Source: G020348385 sp964538085 (GTDB taxonomy: Bacteria > Acidobacteriota > Aminicenantia > Aminicenantales > Aminicenantaceae). Taken from it: 64,000 nt of DNA. The stretch lies in contig CAZIDF010000007.1 in the NCBI GenBank assembly GCA_964538085.1, forward strand, positions 1 to 64,000, read 5' to 3'. A program made the position numbers and the translations under genes. The notes under the pieces are model-generated. The model had not been told where the DNA came from. It searched no databases and saw only the letters and a list, made by a program, of their open reading frames with translations. Below, piece by piece: positions 54,070 through 62,181 of the stretch (its first letter is position 1; the number at the start of each line of letters is the position of its first letter).

Positions 54070-55825
54070 CCTTTCCCTCCTTTTTTTTCGTCGTTTTTTT
54101 GGCTTTCTTTTTCGGAGCTTCTAAGTTTATAAGCTTATCTTTCATCAAATCACCAAGAGTATGACGGTCATCCTGTTTTTGGACGTACTTTTGGTATTCC
54201 ATTTTTTGCACATCCATCTGTGCTTGTCTAAAACTTAGAGAGATCTTTTTCTCTTCTTGATTCAATTTTAAAATTTTGGCTAGTTTTTCATCCCCGACCT
54301 TAAAAACATCGGCTGGATTTTCGATCTTATGATCATCCAGTTCGGATAGAAAAACAACGCCCTCTATTCCAGGGGTGATTTCAACGAATACGCCAAAATT
54401 CGCCAGACGAACGATCCTCACCTTGACTAGGTCACCCACTTTTTGACGCGCAAAAAAATCTTCCCATATGTCTCCTTCCAGCTGTTTGATGCCAAGGGAG
54501 AGTTTTTGCTTGTCCACGTCAATATTGAGGATAATGGCTTCAGCCTCCTCTCCCACTTTTAAAAGATCAGAAGGATGTTTGATCTTTTTCCAACTCATGT
54601 CCGAAATATGTATGAGGCCCTCGATCCCTTTTTCCACTTCCATGAATGCTCCGAAATCTGTAATACTGGTAATTTTCCCTTTTACCCGGGATCCCGGGCT
54701 GTAAGTCTGTCTGAATGATTCGAGGGGATGAGGAGTGATCTGTTTGAGGCCCAAGGAGATTCTTTTCGTGGAAGGATTTAGTGCCAGGATAGTGACTGTA
54801 ACCTCTTCTCCTGGAGAGAGGACTTTTTTCGGGTGGACCGGCTTGCGCGACCAGGACAGATCAGAGACATGAACCAAGCCCTCCACACCAGGTTCCAGTT
54901 CGACAAACGCGCCAAAATCGGTCAGGCTAACAACTTTCCCGACAACCTTTTGTCCCACCATATATTTACCTTCGATGTCTTCCCAGGGATCGGTGCTTAG
55001 TTGCTTGAATCCCAAGGAAATTTTTTCCTCTTTTTCATCAAACCCGAGCACGATAGCCTCGATATCCTGCCCTACTTCGAAAAGCTCCGTTGGATGGTTA
55101 ATCTTTCCCCAAGCCATGTCCGAGATATGCAGAAGGCCCTCGATCCCTCCAAGATCGACAAAGGCGCCAAAATTCGCGAGAGATTTGACTCGACCTTTTA
55201 CTTTTTTCCCGGCACTCAACTGGTTGAAGATACGTCTCTTCTTTTTCTCCCGTTCATCTTGGAGATAAAGTTTTCGGGAAAGGACGGTGTTTTCTGTCTT
55301 CCTGTCGAACTTTATGACTTTGAATTTGTACAGATTCCCGATGAGCTTTTCCGTATCTTTCCCCACATTCACATCAGCATGAGAATCAGGAAGGAATGCC
55401 GCGATCCCCACATTGACATTGAATCCATTCTTTATTTTTGACGTGATCTTTCCGACGATCCAGGAATTGTGTTGATAGGCTTTCTCCAGATTATTCAGCG
55501 CTTTTATCGCGATCGCTTTCTTTTTTGAGAGAATGAGATATCCCTCTCGAAGATTCCCTTTTTCGAGCACGGCTTCAACGTCATCTCCGGACTGGAGGGA
55601 GCTAGGATCTTGATGGTCGATAAAGTCTTCGATCGGGATGATGCCCTCAGATTTGAATCCCACATCCACGATGACATGGGTGGAGGTAACTTTTATGACT
55701 TTTCCCGTGAGAACTTTGCCGGGGGTTAGTTCTTTCGTGTTGAATTGGTATTTTTCTAGGAGATCGGCATAATCCTCTTTGGTGATATCCTCATCTTTTT
55801 TTGGATTTTTGATTAACTCTGACAT
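54056..55825 (-). CDS. rpsA: 30S ribosomal protein S1
   Basis: A 589-aa protein with six S1 (OB) repeats. Recognisable starts are GKVLTGKVIKVTSTHVIVDV, SWIVGKITSKIKNGFNV, KVKGRVKSLANFGAFVDLGG, KVVGKVVSLTDFGAFVEL, RVKGKITSITDFGAFMEV and LVKVRIVRLANFGVFVEI. A lysine-rich tail (KKKAKKTTKKKEGK) ends it. S1 unwinds structured mRNA at the ribosome. Six domains is the full proteobacterial size. HU follows with a 14-bp overlap. A promoter and a leader of about 125 nt lie upstream. Confidence 0.97.
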   Translation of the reverse strand: MSELIKNPKKDEDITKEDYADLLEKYQFNTKELTPGKVLTGKVIKVTSTHVIVDVGFKSEGIIPIEDFIDHQDPSSLQSGDDVEAVLEKGNLREGYLILSKKKAIAIKALNNLEKAYQHNSWIVGKITSKIKNGFNVNVGIAAFLPDSHADVNVGKDTEKLIGNLYKFKVIKFDRKTENTVLSRKLYLQDEREKKKRRIFNQLSAGKKVKGRVKSLANFGAFVDLGGIEGLLHISDMAWGKINHPTELFEVGQDIEAIVLGFDEKEEKISLGFKQLSTDPWEDIEGKYMVGQKVVGKVVSLTDFGAFVELEPGVEGLVHVSDLSWSRKPVHPKKVLSPGEEVTVTILALNPSTKRISLGLKQITPHPLESFRQTYSPGSRVKGKITSITDFGAFMEVEKGIEGLIHISDMSWKKIKHPSDLLKVGEEAEAIILNIDVDKQKLSLGIKQLEGDIWEDFFARQKVGDLVKVRIVRLANFGVFVEITPGIEGVVFLSELDDHKIENPADVFKVGDEKLAKILKLNQEEKKISLSFRQAQMDVQKMEYQKYVQKQDDRHTLGDLMKDKLINLEAPKKKAKKTTKKKEGKDDKS

Positions 55826-55941
55826 TGGACCCTCTTTTCCGAAAGATATTGGAGCTTATGGCTAGATTTAATTTTAGCCACAGCTTCTTGGATAGCTTCT
55901 GGAGGAGTGTATGCTCCCCAGGCAAGGTCATTTTTCTCCAA
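55813..55941 (-). CDS. Possible leader ORF (42 aa) overlapping the rpsA start
   Basis: A frame with TTG start at 55941 and stop TAA at 55813-55815. It ends 13 bases inside rpsA, in another frame. The peptide (ends ...KLQYLSEKRVQCQS) has protein-like composition and the segment GAYTPPEAIQEAVAKI. The SD is weak. It could be a regulatory leader, a remnant of an upstream gene, or chance. IspH is often placed before rpsA in other bacteria and has a faintly similar C-terminus, but the match is slight. Confidence 0.3.
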   Translation of the reverse strand: MEKNDLAWGAYTPPEAIQEAVAKIKSSHKLQYLSEKRVQCQS

Positions 55942-55956
55942 GAAAGAAATGCTTAT

Positions 55957-55984
55957 ACTATAATATTTATGGTCTCTCTGTCAA
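55957..55984 (-). promoter_or_regulatory. Predicted promoter of rpsA
   Basis: Minus strand: TTGACA (55979-55984), a 16-bp spacer and TATAGT (55957-55962). It gives a leader of roughly 125 nt before rpsA; ribosomal protein genes often have such regulated leaders. Confidence 0.5.
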
Positions 55985-56014
55985 TCTAAATATAGGCAAA
56001 ATCTGCACTTAAGC

Positions 56015-57139
56015 TTATTTGGGGGATCTGAGAAAGGCGCCAATTCCGGCTTGTTCGATTTCGGTGGAGGAAGGAATGTTGTGGAAAAGGATGGCAAGAT
56101 CTGGATAAAGTTCATGCAGAGCGGAGACGAGAGCGTTAAGAGAAGCTAAATGCCGGGAAACCCTTCGTTTGAGCGGAATCCCCTCCTCGCTGAAGGGAAT
56201 ATATAACCGGCCGAGTTTTGCTGCCTTCTGATAATTCTTATCCTTGCCTTCGATGATCAAGGATGCCGATGGTTTTCCTTTCAGCCTCCCATGGGATGTG
56301 CTGGCTGTTTCCAGAAGGATCGCGTGCGTTTCGGCAAAATCTCCCCATTCACGGTGGCTCAGTCCCCGCAGGTTGGGCGGTGAGGCTTCCAGCCGGATAT
56401 CGACTCCTTCCATTTGGAGTGTCATCAGGGCAATGGCTGCCAGTTCAGCGCTCTTTTCATGGAAAACGATAGCGTTGATTACTGGATATTCCGGAGCTGC
56501 CTCATGGAGATCCACGGCCATATCTATCTTTTCAATATGGATGAGTCGCATGATCCCATACGCGATTCTTTCTGTCAGATAACCATGTTTCCTTCCTGGG
56601 TAACTCCGGTTGAGATTGCGGCTTTCTATGCCAGATAGTTTTTGTCCTGCCGGGTTGACATACAAAACAGGATCAGGCCACTGGTGGATGGGATTTGTCA
56701 ACCGCGATCCATAACGGAACCACCTCGATCCCCCCGCTGTCTCGAAGGAATATTTCTGGGGATTTCCCTCCTGGGGATCAGTGTGCATGAATCCGCTGTT
56801 GTTGGCTCTCGGGAGGATGATGATCCGGCCTTGTTCGACTTCTAAGTTTTCCACAAGCAAAACGGCCGTGATGAATCCGGCCGGCTCATTCGGATGTGTT
56901 CCTCCGAGAACGAGAAGGGTTCCGCCCTTCTTTTGACCTTCGAATATGTATACGGTCGAATCTCCCGGAGAATTTTTCAGACCTGGAAAGTAATCGCTCA
57001 GTCTTTTTTTTGCTGTTAATTGCGAACTGGGGTATATGGCTTCTTCTTGGTGCATGCTCAGAAAATCGCGAGCTGAAAAATAACAGATCAAGGCTGTGAG
57101 AGTGAGGATAAAAAGCGCTTTAAAGTGATGTTTTTTCAT
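56015..57139 (-). CDS. Exported M14/AspA-type metal-dependent deacylase (succinylglutamate desuccinylase-like)
   Basis: A 374-aa protein with an N-terminal hydrophobic segment (about 7-25), so it is probably exported or membrane-anchored. The zinc site is of the AstE/AspA family: GGTHPNEPAG (H-x2-E) near residue 80, and the second histidine in DLHEAAPEYP. Between them, RNLNRSYPG provides the substrate-binding residues. The family removes acyl groups from N-acyl amino acids such as N-acetylaspartate and N-succinylglutamate, or trims peptides. Its ATG overlaps the stop of the 48-aa membrane-protein gene (ATGA). Placement outside the cytoplasm and the TRAP-type permease beside it suggest processing before uptake. 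Confidence 0.85.
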   Translation of the reverse strand: MKKHHFKALFILTLTALICYFSARDFLSMHQEEAIYPSSQLTAKKRLSDYFPGLKNSPGDSTVYIFEGQKKGGTLLVLGGTHPNEPAGFITAVLLVENLEVEQGRIIILPRANNSGFMHTDPQEGNPQKYSFETAGGSRWFRYGSRLTNPIHQWPDPVLYVNPAGQKLSGIESRNLNRSYPGRKHGYLTERIAYGIMRLIHIEKIDMAVDLHEAAPEYPVINAIVFHEKSAELAAIALMTLQMEGVDIRLEASPPNLRGLSHREWGDFAETHAILLETASTSHGRLKGKPSASLIIEGKDKNYQKAAKLGRLYIPFSEEGIPLKRRVSRHLASLNALVSALHELYPDLAILFHNIPSSTEIEQAGIGAFLRSPK

Positions 57140-57282
57140 TTGATGAGAAAAAGTCGCAACAGAAACATGATCAGCACGAGCATGCCACTCAATTGATCAC
57201 TGATTTTTTTTTCGCGCATGATGAACCCAATGAGATGCAGGGTTAAATAAAAAACGAAGATATGATAAATAATCTGTATCAT
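57136..57282 (-). CDS. 48-aa membrane microprotein
   Basis: A short gene that automatic calling may miss. ATG at 57282, nine bases after the stop of the permease gene. The stop TGA (57136-57138) overlaps the ATG of the M14 gene. The peptide has two hydrophobic stretches, IIYHIFVFYLTLHLIGFIM (about 4-22) and SGMLVLIMFLLRLFLI (about 32-47), split by a charged turn (REKKISDQ). That is a two-span hairpin. Coupling on both sides argues for a real gene. It has no known family match by eye. It could stand in for a small TRAP subunit, or be an accessory to the permease. Confidence 0.65.
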   Translation of the reverse strand: MIQIIYHIFVFYLTLHLIGFIMREKKISDQLSGMLVLIMFLLRLFLIK

Positions 57283-57291
57283 TTTTTTGTT

Positions 57292-58560
57292 CTACATAAA
57301 TTTATCCAGGAAAGAGGCTAAAAGCAAAACGCCTATGCCCACAGCCAGAAGGAAAAAGGCCGGCACGATACAATAGCGGAGGACTTTGAAATAGTTTTTT
57401 TCTCCGACAACCTGGGCTGCGAATATGCCCGCCAACGCGGTGGGCGGCATGAGATCCCCGAGTCCGGCGATAGCAGAAAGGGCCGAAGCCGTGATAACGG
57501 CATTTTTGTTGATCAAAGCGAGGATAAAAGGGACACCCAGGATGGAAGCGGAGCCAAAGGCTGATACGGCGCCAAACAGAGGCATACTGATCCCTATCCC
57601 GAGATACAAGAGCACAGGGGGCAGGGATAGGAATGATAGGACGGCCCAGCCTCTTCCCCCTGTCAGGGTCATGATTTGGATAAACATGCCCACGCCCACC
57701 AGGATAGCGAGGATGGGCATGGCGTCCTTGACCGCTTCCTGGGTGATTTTGATGAAATGAAAGGGACGGCCACAGAACAACCCAACAAGACTCCCTAAAA
57801 GGAAGATGCCAGGAATTCCTATGTCAGGCACAACCTCCACCACGAAGCTTTGTCCCAACAGCATAACCAGAACAACGGCAAGAGGGGCGTAAAGACGAAG
57901 GCCATACCGGGAAAAGACAGATTCTGGCAGGATGGATTTCATCTCGTCATATTCGATAATCCTGATGTCCTTGTATCCCAGCCAGAGGGAAATGACTAAG
58001 GCCAACGGCACGACAATGACCAAAAGAGGAAGGGTCAGGCCCACATAGGGCATGTCCACTCCCGCGCCCATGATCATGACCAAAATATTCACAGGAGGGG
58101 CGATCATACCGAGGATGGCTCCCATTGCGACCAAAGCGGCGGTCTTGACTTTGGATAAACCCAATCGCATCAAAACAGGGGAAACCAGCACACCTGTGGT
58201 GAGGACAGCGGCGGTCGAAGATCCCGTGATCATCCCAGGAAACATGATCAAAACCATAACTGTGAGCAGAAGTGGGATTTTTCTCCGGTAGAAAGTCTTG
58301 AGCAAAAATGCGGTAATGGAGTCTAGAATACCCGATGCTTGGAGAACTTTCATAAACAGCATGGCTGACAGGATGATCAGGATGGTTTCAAAATAGCCGA
58401 AAGATCCCTCAACGAGATGGCGCAAGGCGAGGCCTTCACCGCCTAGGATCGCTCCGGCTAATGCCGCCAATGCCAGCGAGATACCGATGGGGAGTTTCAA
58501 GACCATGGCCAGGAGGGCAAATATACCCACCATCAAGAGGAAAATAATGGCTTCCGACAA
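57292..58560 (-). CDS. TRAP-type large permease subunit (DctM-like)
   Basis: A 422-aa membrane protein of about 11-12 spans. Features shared with DctM/ion-transporter proteins are MFPGMITGSSTAAVLTTGVLV, the GMIAPPVNILVMIMG hairpin (a sodium-site-like P-P-x-N) and the second repeat GDLMPPTALAGIFAAQVVG. It is related to secondary, sodium-driven organic-acid transporters. No DctP (substrate-binding) or normal DctQ gene is beside it; the neighbours are a DUF6305 gene, a microprotein gene, ggt and a deacylase gene. The substrate is unknown; amino-acid derivatives are a guess from context. Confidence 0.82.
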   Translation of the reverse strand: MSEAIIFLLMVGIFALLAMVLKLPIGISLALAALAGAILGGEGLALRHLVEGSFGYFETILIILSAMLFMKVLQASGILDSITAFLLKTFYRRKIPLLLTVMVLIMFPGMITGSSTAAVLTTGVLVSPVLMRLGLSKVKTAALVAMGAILGMIAPPVNILVMIMGAGVDMPYVGLTLPLLVIVVPLALVISLWLGYKDIRIIEYDEMKSILPESVFSRYGLRLYAPLAVVLVMLLGQSFVVEVVPDIGIPGIFLLGSLVGLFCGRPFHFIKITQEAVKDAMPILAILVGVGMFIQIMTLTGGRGWAVLSFLSLPPVLLYLGIGISMPLFGAVSAFGSASILGVPFILALINKNAVITASALSAIAGLGDLMPPTALAGIFAAQVVGEKNYFKVLRYCIVPAFFLLAVGIGVLLLASFLDKFM

Positions 58561-58584
58561 GTCTGTCCTTAAATTCCGACCTTC

Positions 58585-59151
58585 TTAATCTTGAGCAAAG
58601 ATGTCTTTCAGCGGTTTTTGAACCTCAATGGTTTTTTCTGCCTCTAGGACCGGGATATTGTTCTCTGCGCAAATTTTGGTGAATAGACCGTCCATGTTCC
58701 CGGATTTTACGACGATAACCATGTCAGCATACGGGAGAAAGGCCCTGATCATCAAGTCGGAAAGCTCTCCTCTCCTTGCCTCTCCTCCCAGGTGAAGACA
58801 GAGAATGGGGATACCTTTTTTTTGAGCTTCTTCGATCAGTCCCTTCACCCTGGCTTTTTCTTGGTCTAAGTCGAGACCGGCGGCTCCCAATCCTTTCATG
58901 CTCACGCCGATCACAAGAACCAGCGTTTTTTTATCCCCGAGCTCTTGATATGTTGCATGCTTAGAAAGGGTGGCCATAAGTCCAGCCCGTTTGACAAGCA
59001 CTCCCCCGATTTGGACATCGGCACTTTGACCGGCAGACGTGATGAGAATGGGTTGCTCGAATCGAGGAAGGGATTCCCCGAGGCCGTTCGAGAGGAACAA
59101 GAGCGAGAGAGCTGAGATGAGGATCATGAAAAACATTAATTTTTTTTTCAT
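58585..59151 (-). CDS. DUF6305-family exported protein
   Basis: A 188-aa protein with a signal peptide (about 1-26). The mature part has a Rossmann-like alternation: ITSAGQSADVQIGGVLVKRAG near the start, TLVLVIGVSMKGLGAAGLD in the middle, then IPILCLHLGGEARRGELSD and DMVIVVKSGNMDGLFTKI. This is the DUF6305 pattern (family recalled from memory, not checked). It sits between ggt and the permease, with gaps of only 24-31 bp. Its position and export suggest it takes the place of the substrate-binding protein; this is inference. Confidence 0.65.
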   Translation of the reverse strand: MKKKLMFFMILISALSLLFLSNGLGESLPRFEQPILITSAGQSADVQIGGVLVKRAGLMATLSKHATYQELGDKKTLVLVIGVSMKGLGAAGLDLDQEKARVKGLIEEAQKKGIPILCLHLGGEARRGELSDLMIRAFLPYADMVIVVKSGNMDGLFTKICAENNIPVLEAEKTIEVQKPLKDIFAQD

Positions 59152-59182
59152 TTTTCTCCCTTAAGTTTGAACTGCTGGAATA

Positions 59183-60898
59183 TCAATATCCAGCTCCGGA
59201 CCCATCCCTTCGGGAGTCTGCTCCTCCGATCACAAGATTTCTATCCTGATCGATAAGGATGCCCTGGGCGCCACCGAAATATTTGTCATAGGCCCCTCGG
59301 ACTTCGAGGCTGTGCCCTATCTTTTCCAAAGAACGGCGTATGTGTAAAGGGACTCGGGATTCGACATAAAGGTTTTGTGCCCTTCCCCTTGAGGAATAGG
59401 AAAAAAAACGAGGCGCTTCGATGGCCTCATCCAGCGACATCCCGAATTCGACGATGTTGAGTATGATTTGAGTGAGGGAAGTGAATATCCTTGTTCCTCC
59501 AGGGGAACCGAGAACCAGATAAGGCTTTTCACCCTTGAAAAGGATGAGAGGGCCCATCGAACTGACCGGCCTTTTTTTTGAGCCGGGGGAATTGACCGAG
59601 TCGGGTTGCGGGGAAAAATCGGCCATCTCATTGTTCAATAGAAAGCCATCATCCTCGGGAACGATCCCTGAACCGAAAAAGTCGTTTATCGACTGTGTCA
59701 GGCTCACGATATTTCCCTGGTTGTCCATGACACCCAGGTGAGTGGTGTTTTCCTTTTCTATCGTATGCTGATCGAAGACGCCGAACGGGTAGGAGTTTTG
59801 GAGGGAATCGGGAGCGATCTTGGCAGCGATCTGTCGGGCATAATCTTTGGAGAGAAGGTGTTCGACTGGAACAGAAGTGAAGTCTGGATCGCCGAGATAG
59901 CGGACCTTGTCTGCGAAGACGAATCGGAAAGCTTCACTCAAATGATGAACGTATTCTATCGAATTGAAACCCCATTCTCTGACAGGCCAATGCGAGATGA
60001 TATTGAGGAGTTGGATGATGTGAAGTCCGCCGGAGCCTGGGGGCTGGATGGTATACAAGGTGTAATCTTTGTAAGTCCCTTTTAAGGGAGGTTGTTCGAC
60101 AGGAGAATACTGGGCTAGGTCTTCATGCCTCATGATCCCGCCGTTGCGCTGCACGGCTTTGATGATCTCCCCGGCGATCTCGCCCTCATAAAAATCCCGC
60201 CACCCTTGAGAGATGAGACGTTTGAAAGTTTTGGCCAAGTGCGGGTTTCGGTAGATATCACCCGGTTCGTAGGGAAATCCATCATGCAGATAGTCGCTCG
60301 ATTCCCCGGCGTTTTGTAGGATTTTTTCATACTCGTCTTTATTGATCTGACTGAAAGTCTCGCTCACCGGGATTCCTTGTTCTGCCAAACGGATAGCGGA
60401 TTCCAAAACATTTTCCAATTTCATCGTGCCGTACTTATCCAGAGCATAGACACATCCTGCTAAAGATCCAGGCACACCGACTGCGAGCCCATGTGATTTT
60501 CTCCAATTTTCCTGAATTTTTCCTTTATCCCAGTACATGGAGGCGGTCGCTTCGCCCGGTGCTTTCTCCCGAAAATTGATCACCGTGGTCTTTTTTTCTT
60601 TGGCCAGATAGATAACCATGAATCCCCCGCCTCCGATTCCCGAAGCGAAAGGTTCCGCTACGTTCAAAGCGAAGGCAGTGGCAACAGCCGCGTCCACAGC
60701 GTTTCCTCCTTTTTTAAGCATGTTCAAACCTGCTGCGACAGCATGCGGATGGGCAGCCACGACCATGCCCTTTTTTCCGATGTAATCATGTGGCCGATGA
60801 CGATCTGCAGGCGGCGTCTGGACTGTCAAAGGAGGGGGTTGACAGGAGATTAGCAAAAACAAGAGAGGGAAAATGAAAAATTTCCTCTTAATCTGCAT
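59183..60898 (-). CDS. ggt: Gamma-glutamyltransferase lipoprotein
   Basis: A 571-aa protein. Signal peptide with lipobox LLISC, so it is a lipid-anchored extracytoplasmic enzyme, unlike soluble GGTs. The catalytic threonine is in NTTHLGVMD, at the start of the small subunit that forms by self-cleavage. Other motifs are GGGGFMVIYL near 95, the GSGIVPEDDGFLLNNEMADF loop and the C-terminal SPGGTRIFTSLTQIILN. It breaks gamma-glutamyl bonds of glutathione and related peptides. It overlaps the end of scpB by 11 bp and heads the uptake-like part of the operon. Confidence 0.95.
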   Translation of the reverse strand: MQIKRKFFIFPLLFLLISCQPPPLTVQTPPADRHRPHDYIGKKGMVVAAHPHAVAAGLNMLKKGGNAVDAAVATAFALNVAEPFASGIGGGGFMVIYLAKEKKTTVINFREKAPGEATASMYWDKGKIQENWRKSHGLAVGVPGSLAGCVYALDKYGTMKLENVLESAIRLAEQGIPVSETFSQINKDEYEKILQNAGESSDYLHDGFPYEPGDIYRNPHLAKTFKRLISQGWRDFYEGEIAGEIIKAVQRNGGIMRHEDLAQYSPVEQPPLKGTYKDYTLYTIQPPGSGGLHIIQLLNIISHWPVREWGFNSIEYVHHLSEAFRFVFADKVRYLGDPDFTSVPVEHLLSKDYARQIAAKIAPDSLQNSYPFGVFDQHTIEKENTTHLGVMDNQGNIVSLTQSINDFFGSGIVPEDDGFLLNNEMADFSPQPDSVNSPGSKKRPVSSMGPLILFKGEKPYLVLGSPGGTRIFTSLTQIILNIVEFGMSLDEAIEAPRFFSYSSRGRAQNLYVESRVPLHIRRSLEKIGHSLEVRGAYDKYFGGAQGILIDQDRNLVIGGADSRRDGSGAGY

Positions 60899-61439
60899 CT
60901 ACGGTATTTTCCTCGTCCAGTATTCTGAGAATTTCCTCTTCCGATGGGAGGTCTTTGATATTGTTCAGCCCAAAATAGGTCAAAAATTTATCCGTGGTCC
61001 TGTAAATCAAAGGTCTCCCTGGGCTTTTTTTCCTCCCTGTTATCCTGACAAGTTTTTTTTGGAGAAGCGTTTTCAAAGAATATGTGGCGTCTACACCGCG
61101 CAAACCCGATATCTCGGCAAGAGTAATGGGTTGGTGGTAAGCGACGGTCGCCAGCGTTTCCAAAGCCGCAGTCGAGAGTTTGCTCTTTTGATCCAGGCTG
61201 AGAAGGCGCCGGATCCACTCATCATATTCGGATTTTGTCGAAAACAAGTAACCTCCAGCAGACTGGATGATCTGGATCCCTCTTTCATTGGAAGCGTAAC
61301 TCTCCACCAGTTCTTGGATGGCATTTTCGATTTCGTTGTTAGAGAATTCCATGCATATGCTCTTGATCTTTTCAAGGTTCAGCGGTTCCAAGGACACGAA
61401 GATCAAAGATTCGATGACGTCTTTGAGCCGGGTCGTCAT
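60888..61439 (-). CDS. scpB: Segregation and condensation protein B
   Basis: About 183 aa with two winged-helix domains: LKDVIESLIFVSLEPL in the first, and LSTAALETLATVAYHQPIT with the EISGLRGVDATYSLKTLLQKKLV segment in the second. ScpB binds ScpA and the SMC ATPase to form the chromosome condensation complex. The ATG at 61439 overlaps the scpA stop (ATGA). The frame extends upstream to 61799 but without domain content. The gene overlaps ggt by 11 bp at the other end. Confidence 0.95.
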   Translation of the reverse strand: MTTRLKDVIESLIFVSLEPLNLEKIKSICMEFSNNEIENAIQELVESYASNERGIQIIQSAGGYLFSTKSEYDEWIRRLLSLDQKSKLSTAALETLATVAYHQPITLAEISGLRGVDATYSLKTLLQKKLVRITGRKKSPGRPLIYRTTDKFLTYFGLNNIKDLPSEEEILRILDEENTVDAD

Positions 61440-62161
61440 GATTGAGCCCCTTGTGCGGGCCAGACCTTGATCGGATGAAACAGACTCTCTTGAATAGCGA
61501 TGACAAACCGGGCTTTGATCAGTTCCAGTAAACAAAAAAACGATATCAGCGCTTCTCCGATGCTTTCTTGGGCATTGAAATATTCGAGAAAATCGAGAAA
61601 ACCATGTTCCTTCAAATGATCGATCAGTTCCTTCATTTTGTCTTCCAGCGAATGCTCTTTTCCGTGGATCAAGCGTACATTTTCCTGTTCTTTTTTCTTC
61701 ATCAAGGAGAGAAAGGCCTCCGCTAACTCGAACAGAGACACCTCGACAACCTCCGTTTCTTCTGTAGTGTGCAGAGGAGGAGGAGTGGATCTTTTCCAAA
61801 TTTTAGCTTGCTGATCCTCTTTCTCCCGAAGAAGCGTACTGGCCGCCTTGATTTTCTGGAAATCCAGCAGGCGGTCGACCAGTATTTGGCGCGGATCTTC
61901 GCCGTCATCCAGTTCGCTTTCCCTGGGGAGGAGCATCTGGGACTTGATGTAGATCAGAAGGGCCGCTATCAACAGGAATTCCCCTTCCCGTTCGAGATTG
62001 ATCTTTTTTTTCTGGTGGAGGTATGACAGATATTCCCTCGTGATCGTGGCTATCGGGATGTCGTGAATATCGATCTTTTTTTTTCTGATTAAAAATAAAA
62101 GCAGGTCGAGAGGCCCTTGAAAAACCTCCAGGTTAACCTGATAATCTCTCGCCTCTTCCAT
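61436..62161 (-). CDS. scpA: Segregation and condensation protein A
   Basis: A 241-aa kleisin. The N-terminal helix YQVNLEVFQGPLDLLLFLIRKKKIDIHDIPIATITREYL is the SMC-neck-binding signature (positions 7-46). The middle is charged and variable, and the C-terminal winged helix (ESIGEALISFFCLLELIKAR) binds the SMC head. It is in the common trpS-scpA-scpB order, 20 bp after trpS. Confidence 0.95.
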   Translation of the reverse strand: MEEARDYQVNLEVFQGPLDLLLFLIRKKKIDIHDIPIATITREYLSYLHQKKKINLEREGEFLLIAALLIYIKSQMLLPRESELDDGEDPRQILVDRLLDFQKIKAASTLLREKEDQQAKIWKRSTPPPLHTTEETEVVEVSLFELAEAFLSLMKKKEQENVRLIHGKEHSLEDKMKELIDHLKEHGFLDFLEYFNAQESIGEALISFFCLLELIKARFVIAIQESLFHPIKVWPAQGAQS

Positions 62162-62181
62162 CTATATACGTGGACCCATCA

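Noticed and set aside
61440..61799. Extension of scpB upstream to a 303-aa protein
   Set aside because: The added 120 residues overlap scpA in another frame and have no domain; the ATG at 61439 gives a normal ScpB.
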